Of a stretch of 64,000 bases of DNA, positions 19,977-29,853 are shown piece by piece (the stretch's first letter is position 1; each line of letters begins with the position of its first letter). The stretch is from Sulfolobales archaeon HS-7 (GTDB lineage Archaea; Thermoproteota; Thermoprotei_A; Sulfolobales; Sulfolobaceae), in the NCBI GenBank assembly GCA_019704295.1, contig AP024596.1, forward strand, positions 1,163,369 through 1,227,368. The letters run 5' to 3'. The position numbers and the translations under genes are program-made. The notes under the pieces are model-generated. The model did not search any database and was not told where the DNA came from. It saw only the letters and a program-made list of their open reading frames with translations.

Positions 19977-21260
19977 CTAAGGATTTTGGAACCCTAACAT
20001 CCACTTCCACCCCTTCAAGATTTTTATACCGTAAGCCTCCTTCTCCTCATCATCGAAAGTTATGATGTAGGCGGGAATCCTCTTTCTTCTCAAAACTTCC
20101 TTTAGTCCCTTGATTTCCCTTTCGTCATTTAAGGTGAAAGTAGCCTGATATGCCTCTTTTATCTCGTTACCTTGACGAATTATGAAATCAACTTCGTTCT
20201 TTCCTCGATAATAAAATATGGAATCTCCGCCATACCTTCTCCTAAGTTCCAGATAGACCGCGTTCTCAAGAAGAGAGCCTAAGCTTTCGTTAAGCCTGTA
20301 TCCTACTACGTTTGACAGTCCCTGATCTACGGAATATACTTTCTTCTCTCCCCTCATCATTTCCGAGAAAGACGGAGACAATGCTGGTACTAGATAAATC
20401 AGGATAGAGTCCTGTATACAAGAAGTAAACCTTTCAATCGTCCTGAGGGGTATTCTCAAAGAGCGAGAGAGCCTTCTAAAGGAGATCCTATTTCCTATGT
20501 TAGATATGTAAAATAGCGTTAAGATCTTCATTTTTTCCGAGTTTCTTACTTTACAGTTCTCTATAACGTCTCGCGTCAAAATATCATTATAAAGCTCAAG
20601 TAGGATCTTGTCCTTCAAGTTACTGTTAACTACTGAGGGGAAACCGCCGAATCTTAAGAAATCTAGAAATAACTTCTTTATCTCGCTTTCGTTGGCTAGC
20701 AACTCCAAGGTTGTGCTTACTTTCATCCCTTTGAATGATAAAAATTCCTTAAACGATAAGGGGAGCACTTCCGTGGAAATGTGCCTACCTGATAGTACTT
20801 CCCTAACTTTCCCCTTGTTCATAATTGATGTAGACCCGGAGACGGCAACGTAAGCTCCCTTTCTGTCCACTAAGGACCTAACAAACCCTTCCCAATTCCT
20901 AACCTTGTGAATCTCGTCCAAGAAGATGTACGGTTTTCCCTTTGCCCCTGTCTCCTCCGTATATATATTTAAAACTTCAAACAATTTCTCTGCAGAGTCG
21001 ACCTCAGACAACCTAGCGTCCTCGAAGTTAATGATCAATGACAGGAAGGGACTCACGCCTTTCTCTTTTATTAGATAATTAACGATCTGATTAAATATGG
21101 TTGACTTACCGCTCCTTTTCACTCCCACTACATCCGCTACGAAATCCGCTTCCATTATCTCTAGGACTTTCCTGGTATAATGTCTGGGATGTCCTATGAA
21201 TTGCTCCCTGTACCAGAAGTTCCAATCAATTAGTGCCCTTATCACGTTTTCCCTATTCAT
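19977..21260 (-). CDS. AAA_14 / DUF4143 ATPase
   Basis: ATPase with an N-terminal AAA_14 domain (Walker A GVKRSGKST, Walker B YIFLDEIHKV, sensor VSGSTS and the GRHISTEVLPLSFKEFL signature), a central helical region, and a C-terminal DUF4143 end with NEVDFIIRQGNEIKEAYQ, which looks like a degenerate PD-(D/E)XK core. I choose the ATG at 21260 (MNRENVIRALIDWNFW), where the family begins; an upstream TTG at 21311 would translate the operator repeats. Function of the family is unknown; these are common accessory genes in archaea. It ends beside the long inverted repeat. Confidence 0.8.
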   Translation of the reverse strand: MNRENVIRALIDWNFWYREQFIGHPRHYTRKVLEIMEADFVADVVGVKRSGKSTIFNQIVNYLIKEKGVSPFLSLIINFEDARLSEVDSAEKLFEVLNIYTEETGAKGKPYIFLDEIHKVRNWEGFVRSLVDRKGAYVAVSGSTSIMNKGKVREVLSGRHISTEVLPLSFKEFLSFKGMKVSTTLELLANESEIKKLFLDFLRFGGFPSVVNSNLKDKILLELYNDILTRDVIENCKVRNSEKMKILTLFYISNIGNRISFRRLSRSLRIPLRTIERFTSCIQDSILIYLVPALSPSFSEMMRGEKKVYSVDQGLSNVVGYRLNESLGSLLENAVYLELRRRYGGDSIFYYRGKNEVDFIIRQGNEIKEAYQATFTLNDEREIKGLKEVLRRKRIPAYIITFDDEEKEAYGIKILKGWKWMLGFQNP

Positions 21261-21269
21261 AAGAGGCCT

Positions 21270-21327
21270 ATGAGTCAAAAGTTCATAAATTTGACTCTTA
21301 TAATGAGTCAAAAGTTCATAAATTTGA
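21270..21327 (-). promoter_or_regulatory. Duplicated 25-bp operator-like element
   Basis: The 25 bases at 21270-21294 are repeated exactly at 21303-21327, with a 33-bp period, or about three helical turns. The first copy and its flank also hold an 8-bp inverted repeat, GAGTCAAA (21272-21279) and TTTGACTC (21290-21297). It sits just upstream of the ATPase start at 21260, so binding of a dimeric regulator, perhaps autoregulation, is likely but unproven. Confidence 0.6.
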
Positions 21328-21483
21328 ATCCTTAAATGATTCTCGACAAATCCTTCATAGGTATTTTTACCTAACGATCACCTGTGTGGAGGAGAGTATG
21401 AAGTTTTGGCCTGCTATTGTTAACGCTAGACTAGTATTCAAACTAACGTTGGGTTTCAAATTAATGAGAGAACGTTAAACATA

Positions 21484-21909
21484 AAGTCTAAGAACGTTGA
21501 AGGCATCCATAAGGCACGTTTATTCGAAGGTCATTACGAGTCGAGGCCGAAAAACTTCACCGTTTATCAGAACATAAAAACCAAGGTGTTTGATTTGTAT
21601 ATGATGACGTCCTTTGGTGCCATGGTTCCCAGTGTTCTACAGAATGAGGCGTGCTATGTATAACGCTATGAGAGATCATCGCTTGACTATAAAGGTTTGA
21701 CTAAGTATGATCTAGGATTGGCAGGAACCTTAGGATTTATGGAAACCTTGACCAGTACTTCGTGCTAGCAAGGCGTTATACGCTTAGATGTGTTATGCGG
21801 AATCCATGTAGGGCCTCACATTGGATAAAAGAAGCGTTATGGAGTGTTCCTGGTAACTAAATTTATAGAAATCGAGAGTCGACTATTAAGAACGCTTCCT
21901 GAGAGGAAT
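21484..21909 (+). pseudogene. Decayed gene of unknown function
   Basis: One frame shows protein-like composition broken by four stops (TAA, TAG, TAA, TGA). Readable parts include VEGIHKARLFEGHYESRPKN, KTKVFDLYMMTSFGAMVPSV and LTKYDLGLAGTLGFMETL. I do not recognise the family. The remaining sequence from 21312 to 22073 shows nothing else. Confidence 0.45.
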
Positions 21910-22073
21910 TGAGTAGAGTTGTTGAGGAACTTCATCAAAAAGGAAGAGATTAGGCACACTTTACTAAAAATCAAACTGTAATAAATTGTTTTCTTACCAT
22001 ATATTTTCCATATTGTTGTATTAATAAATCTTAAAAGGCAAAAACTTTTTAAGCGAAGCGAATATAACGTATT

Positions 22074-22973
22074 GTGTCCCATGCTAAAGCTTCGACGAAT
22101 TATGCCGAAATAATTTCTGAAGTAATCAATAAGGAAAATAAGATAAGGCTAATTCTCAAGACTTTCGGTATTAAACGCGCATTTTTGACACAATTGAGAA
22201 AGGACTACTCCTTTCGATTATATCCTGTATTCTTTTCCGAGGACTTTAACCTCAGTAAGAGGGTAGTTTGGTGTAGGAACTCAAAATTAAAGTACAGCAT
22301 GGCTATGTCAATATTCGACTCTGTCATGAATTTATTCAGAGGGGATATAGAAACGAGTTCCTTTGTAACCGTCTTATTTACGGATTCTCAATCAAAAGAT
22401 GGATTAAACGAAGTTATAAACTACCTTAACGATTTAGGATTAGCGGAATGTGAGGTATTTAACGTTAGAAAAACCGTCAAGTTAACGAGAGAACCGAGTT
22501 GTTTCGATTTCGAAAAGGGGACGTGGGTTTGCGGAGAAGTATTAAATACGTATGGGAGGGACGCATCAGTCATAAGCAACAGCTTTGATGTTAAAGACGT
22601 GATCCTGTCCAACCATATCTATCAAGGTGAAAATATCAGGAAGCTAATTCACCATTTACCCCACATTCTTCCAACAATTCAGGGGTTCACTTACACTCTC
22701 AAGTCGAACGATTACATAGTCGACGTAATTGGGGAGGAACCTTTAGACACTTTTCCCAATACTGTCTGGTATTTGAAGCTTGATAGGAGATATCTAACCG
22801 AGATCCATCTATCTAAGGAGGAGTTATATAAGTTCTCACATTTGTGCAAAAGGGACAGTATAATAAGCATAAGAAGCGAGAGTTTTTCCAAGGCTAAACC
22901 CCTTCCCGTAGAGTTTTTTAAAGAGGGAATTTGGAAGTTTCCTACAATAAAAGTAGTATATCAGGAAATGTGA
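22074..22973 (+). CDS. Hypothetical protein, possible regulator
   Basis: A 299-residue soluble protein with GTG start at 22074. Residues 8-40 (YAEIISEVINKENKIRLILKTFGIKRAFLTQLRKDY) could be a helix-turn-helix segment; the rest alternates strands and helices. There are several cysteines (WCRNS, AECEV, SCFDFE, WVCGE, HLCKR) without a clear metal motif. It is followed by a permease gene 233 bases downstream on the same strand. I do not recognise the family. Confidence 0.55.
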   Translation: MSHAKASTNYAEIISEVINKENKIRLILKTFGIKRAFLTQLRKDYSFRLYPVFFSEDFNLSKRVVWCRNSKLKYSMAMSIFDSVMNLFRGDIETSSFVTVLFTDSQSKDGLNEVINYLNDLGLAECEVFNVRKTVKLTREPSCFDFEKGTWVCGEVLNTYGRDASVISNSFDVKDVILSNHIYQGENIRKLIHHLPHILPTIQGFTYTLKSNDYIVDVIGEEPLDTFPNTVWYLKLDRRYLTEIHLSKEELYKFSHLCKRDSIISIRSESFSKAKPLPVEFFKEGIWKFPTIKVVYQEM

Positions 22974-23206
22974 GTACAGTAAACTTTTATAATTTTGTTT
23001 CTGTGAAAAATTATTTTCTTGTTACTCCGATGAAAAAATTAACTATTGCGAAAAAGGAAGGGATTAGACTAAATAAGTTTTAAATGACAACTCGGTTGAC
23101 TGAAAATAATTAACTGTGTTTCCGCGGTAGGTATCATATGTACTTAAGGTTTAAGGGGAAATATTTATAATGAGTTAGGACAGAAAAGCTTATAGGTGAG
23201 TGAAAG

Positions 23207-24610
23207 GTGATGCTAAGGCTTACTAGAGGATCTGTTGGAATTAAGGAAGCTTATAGCCAGGCTATGGCCGTTACCGCTCCCCTGGGTAGCGTAGTTTCAA
23301 CTACGACTGCTGCTGTAGCTTATGCCGGAGGAGGGGTATTATTAGCGACCTTCCTAGCTCTGTTAGCTAGTGCTATGTGGATATTTACGTTAACGCGATA
23401 TTCCGGGAAGGTGGCATCAGCGGGGGGATTTTACTCCTTTTCCTCAGCTGCGTGGGGAAGTAAAAAAGTGAGCTTCTTCGAGGCATTCATTGAAATTGGA
23501 GCTTACGTTATTCTAAATGCTGCGAATGTAATTGCGACTATAACGATACTAAAGTTCGTAAATAGCTTAGGATTTACGATTCCAAGTTTCATTAGCTGGC
23601 TCGTTCTGGGTATTTGCGTGATTTACCCCACTCTATTATCTCTGTACGATGTGAGGAAAGTATTAGGCAGAGTCGTTCTAATTGCGGGAAGTGCTGAAGT
23701 AGCACTATTGATAATGATGTTCATATACTCGGTAGTCACAAGGGGTTTTCAACCTCATTTATTCGTGTCAACCAGATCGATCGGAACAGGCGGATTCGCG
23801 TTAGCCTTTATACTTACCCTAGTTAGCATTTCTGGTGCTGGTGCAGCTACATATCTTGGAGAGGAGGCCAAACTTCCTACTAAGACGATTAATCTAGGGA
23901 TGTGGCTGTCACTGATTATAGGGGGTATCGCTATTTCCCTAGGCACTTACGGTTTACTCTCGCTTTGGTCAGGTCCTATTGCATCTATTCAGAACTCTCA
24001 ACAACCTCTTTTAGCAGAGTTTAGTAGGATTGGAACTTTTCCGCTATTGCTCACAATGGTTTTAGCAATAAACAGCCTTGTTACGTCTAATATAGGCACG
24101 ACTCTAGGGAGCGCTAGAATTCTGTTCAATCTTTCAAGAGAAAACGCTGCCCCTAAGCTATTTTCGAAAATGAGTAAAAGTGGTCAGCCAATAGTGGCCA
24201 CTATAGTTATAGGTATCTTCACGGCGTTATTGTCAATTTTGCCGTCACTAGTTGAGGGATTTTACTCCGCGTTTTTAGACGTAAGTGCGATAGCCAGTAT
24301 ATTCTGGGTTACAGGAAGATTAATAGACTCTGCGGGTGTTCCGGTTTTCCTAATGAGAATAAGGCGTCTGAGTGTAATGAGTTTAATAATCCCGTTAGTG
24401 GTTACTGCCCTAAATGTGTGGGGAATAAGCGTATCTGTGTCGCAGTTTGACATCGTTCAAGCGGGCATAATAACCATAACTGCAGGGTTACTAATACTAT
24501 GGTACGCCAGGTACGGTAGGAAAGGTAAACCAGGTTCTCTCATGGTAGATGATAAAGGAGAGCTAATAACAAGAGACGAATTGTTAAAGAGGTTAATAGC
24601 GGGTACTTAA
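23207..24610 (+). CDS. APC-superfamily amino acid permease
   Basis: A 467-residue integral membrane protein with about 12 hydrophobic spans. The N-terminal span has the family glycine pattern (GSVVSTTTAAVAYAGGGVLLA), and a conserved loop AATYLGEEAKLPTKTIN lies between spans 5 and 6, where APC transporters hold the GEE/(N)P motif. It should import amino acids or related amines with protons. The start may be GTG at 23207 or the following ATG at 23210; GGTGA lies just upstream. The C terminus ends in a short charged cytosolic tail. Confidence 0.85.
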   Translation: MMLRLTRGSVGIKEAYSQAMAVTAPLGSVVSTTTAAVAYAGGGVLLATFLALLASAMWIFTLTRYSGKVASAGGFYSFSSAAWGSKKVSFFEAFIEIGAYVILNAANVIATITILKFVNSLGFTIPSFISWLVLGICVIYPTLLSLYDVRKVLGRVVLIAGSAEVALLIMMFIYSVVTRGFQPHLFVSTRSIGTGGFALAFILTLVSISGAGAATYLGEEAKLPTKTINLGMWLSLIIGGIAISLGTYGLLSLWSGPIASIQNSQQPLLAEFSRIGTFPLLLTMVLAINSLVTSNIGTTLGSARILFNLSRENAAPKLFSKMSKSGQPIVATIVIGIFTALLSILPSLVEGFYSAFLDVSAIASIFWVTGRLIDSAGVPVFLMRIRRLSVMSLIIPLVVTALNVWGISVSVSQFDIVQAGIITITAGLLILWYARYGRKGKPGSLMVDDKGELITRDELLKRLIAGT

Positions 24611-24625
24611 GTTAATGACAATACC

Positions 24626-25528
24626 TTATAATACGTCTATTTCCTTTACCCTTGGTAGTACTCCTCTTTCCTCAGCTAGCTTGTAGAACACTTCCATTCC
24701 CGACTTTACTTTCTCAAAAGGAACATTATACTCATCAATATCAGTCCTTATCGTACTCTCCATTATTCCCTTATCGAAATTAGTCCCGTGGACGGAAGAC
24801 ATTATCTCCGCGTCTTTTTTTATAATGGTTTCCAAGTTCCTCTCCGCAAACCTCTTTGACCTTTCGTATAGGGATTTGAACTTCAGTCCAACTTCTTTGC
24901 CTAGTTCCTTGTTAAATACAACCATGCCCATTGGCATTGGCAAGCTTGATGAAAACTCCTTCCATAATTCCCACATGCTGCCCACCTTATACACCTCCTT
25001 ACCTAGTTTCTTAAGCTGGTACATCGCCTTTATCTCATGTACAGCAACTATAACGTCCCCCTCCCTTCCCAATGCGTTCAATTCGTCGATGACTTTCCTC
25101 ACCACTACTAGCCTCCTGTACTTCCCGATGAAGAGCTTATATAAAGTAAAAGCCGTGGTATTGAGTCCGTGAACTATTACCCTTGAATCCGGCAGTTCAT
25201 CGAACTTCATCTGATTTGCCGCTAGAATCGGCATTCCGGTGATTCCGTCAGTCGCAGCAGCTACTCCGTTTGACATCACAAAATAGAAATCTTGAATATA
25301 CGGATAGAGTGCTGCCGATGGTACTGAGACGTCAAGTTCTCTCTTTATTACCCTTTCGTTTATATCCTGCACTGTCTGTATGACCTCAAATTCCGTATTT
25401 ATTCCTTCCTCCTTAACCCAACCCTCCATAATAGGAATCATCGGGTATAAATCTCCTGAATCAGCTAATGCCCCTACTCTTATCGTTGTCATATTCCTTA
25501 ATACCTTATCTACATTAAAAAACTTCAT
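24626..25528 (-). CDS. MqnA/MqnD/SBP family protein
   Basis: A 300-residue protein of the periplasmic-binding-protein fold group that includes the futalosine-pathway enzymes MqnA and MqnD. The beginning IRVGALADSGDLYPMIPIM, the SVPSAALYPYI segment and the VHGLNTTAFTLYKLF segment fit this group. A true MqnD role is not assured, since Sulfolobales make other quinones and no mqn genes are near. The ATG at 25492 (MTTIRVGA) is as likely a start as 25528. No signal peptide is seen. It is convergent with the permease gene. Confidence 0.65.
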   Translation of the reverse strand: MKFFNVDKVLRNMTTIRVGALADSGDLYPMIPIMEGWVKEEGINTEFEVIQTVQDINERVIKRELDVSVPSAALYPYIQDFYFVMSNGVAAATDGITGMPILAANQMKFDELPDSRVIVHGLNTTAFTLYKLFIGKYRRLVVVRKVIDELNALGREGDVIVAVHEIKAMYQLKKLGKEVYKVGSMWELWKEFSSSLPMPMGMVVFNKELGKEVGLKFKSLYERSKRFAERNLETIIKKDAEIMSSVHGTNFDKGIMESTIRTDIDEYNVPFEKVKSGMEVFYKLAEERGVLPRVKEIDVL

Positions 25529-25710
25529 TTAACCCAGTGATTAGAAGGTAATATATTAACGACTAGACGAGTAGGACAAATCTATTATAAGTTAAGTTGG
25601 AGTATTCGCTTTTCATGACGATATAGCTAATTATAAAGGAAGTGATTCAGTGTTAGGGTATTCTGAGGAAAGTTAATTAATATGTATGAGTAAAAACCTC
25701 AGAAAACCAC

Positions 25711-26313
25711 ATGGGTGTAATTGTTTTCATAAGGCATGGACAGAGCGTTTCTAACGTGATGAGGATACTCACCTGTGATAACGAAGGCTATCCCTTAACG
25801 GATGAGGGAATATCGCAGTCTCAGGCTGTGGCAAATGAAATTGCTAAGTTAAGAGTCGAGAAAATCTTTACTAGTCCGGTAATAAGGGCTTACCAAACTG
25901 CCTCAATTATTGGGGAACGATTGGGGCTAATTCCAATTGTGGATATGAGGCTGAGAGAAAGAGGTTTAGGAGAACTCAACAACACCAGAATAACGGATTA
26001 TCACTGGAAGATAAAACTGTATCAAGGTATGTATAAGGGCGTTGAGAGCTGGGAGGAGATGCAAAACAGGATGCTTCACTTTGTGAACTCAATAAGCAAT
26101 TACTCGGTAGTAGCAGCCGTCTCTCATAACGATCCGATAAAAAGCGTAATAGGACATTACCTAAATATGGACGATATATCGATGTTTGGCCTGGTTATTA
26201 ATAATGCTAATATGACAATAATTAACACTGAAGCAGATAAGCCCATATTAGCCCTGAGCACACCGCTCCTCTCGAGAAATCTGTTAAACAACCTCCGTTC
26301 TTACGTTAAGTAA
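25711..26313 (+). CDS. Histidine phosphatase family protein
   Basis: A 200-residue phosphoglycerate mutase-like phosphatase. The phospho-accepting histidine is in FIRHGQSVSN near the N terminus; the second catalytic histidine is in AAVSHNDP; TSPVIRAYQTA and LRERGLGELNN are the remaining family motifs. The substrate could be a sugar phosphate or phosphoserine. Its 3' end overlaps the convergent dtdA gene by 30 bases. Confidence 0.88.
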   Translation: MGVIVFIRHGQSVSNVMRILTCDNEGYPLTDEGISQSQAVANEIAKLRVEKIFTSPVIRAYQTASIIGERLGLIPIVDMRLRERGLGELNNTRITDYHWKIKLYQGMYKGVESWEEMQNRMLHFVNSISNYSVVAAVSHNDPIKSVIGHYLNMDDISMFGLVINNANMTIINTEADKPILALSTPLLSRNLLNNLRSYVK

Positions 26314-26967
26314 CGACAGATAGCTGCCAATTGAATCCCTTATCCCTCTGTTCAGGTTATCTATAATCCCTGTAGTAATCTTGACTGAATTTCTTTTCAC
26401 CGTTCTCTCCACCAATTCATATGAGAGGTTAGCTATCTGATACTTCGAGATAATGTGACCGAAGCAATATCCCTTCAGAGCCATTTTCGTAAAAACTGGC
26501 GCGTAGTGGCCTCCTCCGAAACCAACCGCGAATTCCTTGCAGTCTCCTCCTTTCCCTATCGCTTGAACAACAGAATCCGCTAGGAATTTCACCGCTTTTT
26601 CATCGTTCCATTCTCTCTCAGTACTGCCTAATTCCGCAAAGACGATGGGGGATTTTATTTTATAAGGACCGTGGTGCGTAGCTTCGAACGAGGCCTTTAT
26701 ACCGAACGGATTACCATATAGGTTTCTGAGAATGGAAGTTCCTAGAACGGGTTCGGCAATTCCTAGTTCAGTGGAGGCATCGCCTACGAAGTGGACTGTG
26801 AACGCAGGAGTCTTACTACTACTTTCATGTCTTGAAATAACTACTATTGGTTCATCAGACTCATAATGCAATTCTGTAGGATCCTCATCTACTATATGCC
26901 CATCGAATCCAAGTTCGATCAGTTTTTGTCCAACCGGGTCCCTATTAGATATGATAATTACAACCAT
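26284..26967 (-). CDS. dtdA: D-aminoacyl-tRNA deacylase (DtdA)
   Basis: Archaeal/plant-type zinc-dependent deacylase that removes D-amino acids from mischarged tRNA. At 227 residues it has the family's central blocks: VVISRHESSSKTPAFTVH, SFEATHHGPY and AVGFGGGHYAPVFTK, in which the histidines bind metal. The ATG start is at the first strand (MVVIIISNRDPVGQ). Downstream it overlaps the phosphatase gene end. Very likely an essential quality-control gene. Confidence 0.92.
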   Translation of the reverse strand: MVVIIISNRDPVGQKLIELGFDGHIVDEDPTELHYESDEPIVVISRHESSSKTPAFTVHFVGDASTELGIAEPVLGTSILRNLYGNPFGIKASFEATHHGPYKIKSPIVFAELGSTEREWNDEKAVKFLADSVVQAIGKGGDCKEFAVGFGGGHYAPVFTKMALKGYCFGHIISKYQIANLSYELVERTVKRNSVKITTGIIDNLNRGIRDSIGSYLSLLNVRTEVV

Positions 26968-26975
26968 TATGTAAA

Positions 26976-27425
26976 TTACCTCGCCTGAAAGAATAGAGCT
27001 CCCTTCTTATCTCGCCACAAGTAGAGCACCCCGCGATAGTAGAGGTATACTAATCCTCTCAAAGTGTTCAGTAGGGTATTATATTCCTCGGTAGTCCAAC
27101 TCCATTTATGACGACTGAACATGAGATCAGTTAACGTTAAGTTCCCCTTGAGGTAACTGCCTCTGGGCCAGGTCTTTAAGGAAAATACGGGATAAACCAA
27201 GATTAATTCTCTACCTAATTCCCTGATCCCATAACCCGTGTCCTGTCACCTCAGAGACGGGGAGGGCTCTCTCAAATCGCGCTCGATTAAATCCTTCTCA
27301 TGCACCTCGTGAAAGCACAAATCCGCGTAACCTAAAGTGTTGCGGACTTCATACCCAAATTTCAACCTAGTCCTTAACGTCTCTTCGTTAGTTAACGTTA
27401 GAAGTCGCAATCCTAGGTCAGGCAT
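26976..27425 (-). pseudogene. Hypothetical gene broken by one in-frame UGA
   Basis: The frame from ATG at 27425 to the stop at 26976 is 149 codons long with one TGA at codon 60 (27248-27246). The parts read MPDLGLRLLTLTNEETLRTR before the stop and VYPVFSLKTWPRGSYLKGNL after it. The product is not recognised. A TATA-like TTAAATA lies about 25-35 bases upstream of the ATG. Selenocysteine is not expected in Sulfolobales, so this is a damaged gene, or a restart at TTG 27200 yields a 74-residue piece. Confidence 0.6.
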
Positions 27426-27426
27426 T

Positions 27427-27690
27427 ATTGAAATTGTTGAAAAAAGGAGTATTTAAGTATAAGGGGTTTATCCGTCCTCACAATCTTCAGCCTTTTAACT
27501 CGTCTGTCCCTTACCTTCATTTCAATCACCCTACTTTCATTCACGATCTCTATAGGATCTTAAGCCTCGACCACCTTGTATGTGTCATGAAAATCCTTTG
27601 AGCTTAATGATACGGGGTTTGCATCTCTGTATTTCCACTCTCATCCTTTTGGGCCTAACTCATACCGGTATGGAGGATCATCCTTATCAA
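27427..27690 (-). pseudogene. Decayed upstream partner of the broken hypothetical gene
   Basis: Minus-strand frame with a TGA (27643-27641) and a TAA (27562-27560) reads KDDPPYRYELGPKG, stop, EWKYRDANPVSLSSKDFHD and so on to RVKRLKIVRTDKPLILKYS. Its final TAA shares bases with the ATG of the next gene (TAATG), the overlap seen between coupled genes. So this was once a two-gene operon. From 27691 to 27885 I see nothing. Confidence 0.5.
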
Positions 27691-27885
27691 AAATTTTATT
27701 GTATATAAAGATATTAACAGGGAAAAATTAAGTCCATTGAAATAACGCCCTTCTGAGTGCCTGGATTAACATGTATCTCCCAAACTAAAATGATTGATAT
27801 GCTGTGGATTCCAGGATAACATTTTAAAAATGATCATACTTCGCTTAATTTAATGAGGACTCGGGAAGCGTCATTCAAGCCTGGA

Positions 27886-28584
27886 TTAAGTTGGGTACAT
27901 AGCGAGTTTTACTAATCTAATTGCGGTTAAATGATTCCTGATCATCTCAATTTTCTCCAGAACTTTGACCATTCCTTCGTAAGGTCCGAAGAGCTCTGCG
28001 TTGTATACGTACACGTTTTCCTCAATACACCTGAATACTCTCATTAGGCGTATAAACGGCACGTATTCAAAAAACTCCTTGATATCTTCGTCCAAGAAGA
28101 ACACTTCAATCATGAAATCCCTAGTTCCGTAGTCGATTAAGAAACTGGAGAAAAATCCACTGTGAAGTAATTGTAAAGACCTCTCTAACCCTAAATTCTC
28201 TACCTCTATTAGGTTGGAGCCAAATTTTCTGATCGCCTCTATTCCTTTTCGCAGTTCCATCGGTGTCAAGTGATTAGAGGACGATTTTGAGGGGGCGGCT
28301 TTGACATTTACGGAGTACCAAACGTCCTTTTTAGGGTCGTAAGATTCAGGGATTCCTGAGTAGTTCAATAGACTGACGAACTCTAACTTGTCCATTATTC
28401 CGCTTCCCCTATAAGGAGTTATGTGTTCTAACCGTTCAAAGTTCCTTTCGTAATGTTTTACAATACTATCATTTACAACCCCAAAAAGCCTTAGTTGCTT
28501 AACAATGCTCTTATAGTAAGTCAACGAAGGCATGGATAATTCCCTACCGTTTTTCGCATTATTTACGAACCAGCTAAATTTCAT
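27886..28584 (-). CDS. Hypothetical protein
   Basis: A 232-residue soluble protein with ATG start at 28584. The first 60 residues (LTYYKSIVKQLRLFGVVNDSIVKHYERNF) could be a small helical DNA-binding domain, followed by mixed alpha/beta sequence rich in Phe and Leu. No catalytic motif or membrane segment is visible, and no family is recognised. The gap on its 5' side (28585-28938) holds only AT-rich upstream sequence for this gene and the divergent hydrolase. Confidence 0.55.
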   Translation of the reverse strand: MKFSWFVNNAKNGRELSMPSLTYYKSIVKQLRLFGVVNDSIVKHYERNFERLEHITPYRGSGIMDKLEFVSLLNYSGIPESYDPKKDVWYSVNVKAAPSKSSSNHLTPMELRKGIEAIRKFGSNLIEVENLGLERSLQLLHSGFFSSFLIDYGTRDFMIEVFFLDEDIKEFFEYVPFIRLMRVFRCIEENVYVYNAELFGPYEGMVKVLEKIEMIRNHLTAIRLVKLAMYPT

Positions 28585-28938
28585 TACCGAATGAACTCTA
28601 ACATAAATCGAATATAAAGGAATTGGTATTACTGCTATATGTATCTAGTAAACATAACTCGGAACTTATCAAGGGATTAACGTATTTCTCATGAGTAGGA
28701 TCTCTCTTTTTTTGAAGGAACTGCATGACTATGGCGTGTGAATTTTACGATTAATAGGCTAAAAACGTCTCCATATATACCTAGGACGCTGCGGTTTCAG
28801 ATGAGCATTAGTAAGTAAAAAGTAAGCCTAAACAAAGTGCTTATTTGAGATCCCCTGGTGGTGTACTCTTTAAACTAGGCAAAAACCTAAACTTGATAGC
28901 GGGATAAACGTTTTCTATGAGGTTACGAAAATACCTTT

Positions 28939-29853
28939 ATGAGGTATGCGATATTCGATTCAGATACTGCAAGTGATGACGCTATCGCCTTACTAACATC
29001 AGCCAAGTTCTTTAGATTAATAGCGGTAACAATAGTGGCAGGAAATGTGGATTTCGATCAGCAGGTGAGAAATGCAATATTTACTTTGGATTACTTTGGC
29101 TATGATGAAATTCCGGTATATCAAGGTGCCAGACGACCGATTATGGGTAAGTGGGAGTACGCGAAAGAGGTGCACGGGGAGAACGGAATGGGGGAAATAC
29201 AGGAAGTCAACGTGAAGAGGTCGGCTAGTATAGGCTTTGCCCCTGACGTAATACTGGAGATGGCTGAAAGATATTCGGGAGAACTTGAGATTTTCGCAGT
29301 TTCACCGTTAACAAACATAGCTCTAGCGTACTTGAAGGATCAACGTCTTCCAAAGAAGATAAAGAAGCTATGGATCATGGGAGGGGCTTTCTCTAGGGGA
29401 AACGCGTCACCCATAGCTGAGTATAATTTCTGGGTAGATCCCGAGGCAGCGTCCTTAGTGCTTAACGCAGGTTTTGATATAACAATTGTACCTTGGGAGA
29501 CATGCGAACTCGGTGCAACTGTAGACGATTCGTTCTGGAACGAAATTTCCTCCCTCAAGACTAAAGCGTCGGAGTTCTTCGTAAAAGTCAACTCCAAAAT
29601 GAGAAATTACTCTAAAAGAAAGGGACAGAAGGGGAGCGTCCAGACGGATACCTTAACGGTAGCCGTAGCTTATAATCCTAATCTTATCCTAGAGTCAATA
29701 AGGGGGAAAGTTGAGGTCGAGACGTGTTCCATGAGCAGAGGGGCTATGCTTGTAGATTATTACGGCTTAGAGGGAAAAGAACCAAATGCGACTGTCGTCT
29801 CTAGGATTGATGGTCAGGCGTTTCGTGAGTTTCTCCTAGATGTTCTCTCTTAG
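28939..29853 (+). CDS. Inosine-uridine-type nucleoside hydrolase
   Basis: Cleaves the N-glycosidic bond of ribonucleosides to base and ribose for salvage. The calcium-binding DxDxxxDD motif is at residues 7-14 (DSDTASDD). Other family segments are LEIFAVSPLTNIALAYL and KLWIMGGAFSRGNASPIAEYNFWVDPEAA, and a second calcium aspartate is in VQTDTLTVAVA. Length (304) is normal. Its 3' end runs 53 bases into the end of the convergent Fur-type gene. Confidence 0.92.
   Translation: MRYAIFDSDTASDDAIALLTSAKFFRLIAVTIVAGNVDFDQQVRNAIFTLDYFGYDEIPVYQGARRPIMGKWEYAKEVHGENGMGEIQEVNVKRSASIGFAPDVILEMAERYSGELEIFAVSPLTNIALAYLKDQRLPKKIKKLWIMGGAFSRGNASPIAEYNFWVDPEAASLVLNAGFDITIVPWETCELGATVDDSFWNEISSLKTKASEFFVKVNSKMRNYSKRKGQKGSVQTDTLTVAVAYNPNLILESIRGKVEVETCSMSRGAMLVDYYGLEGKEPNATVVSRIDGQAFREFLLDVLS

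Noticed and set aside
26976..27425. Selenocysteine-coding UGA
   Set aside because: Selenocysteine insertion is not known in crenarchaea and the upstream partner gene is also decayed.
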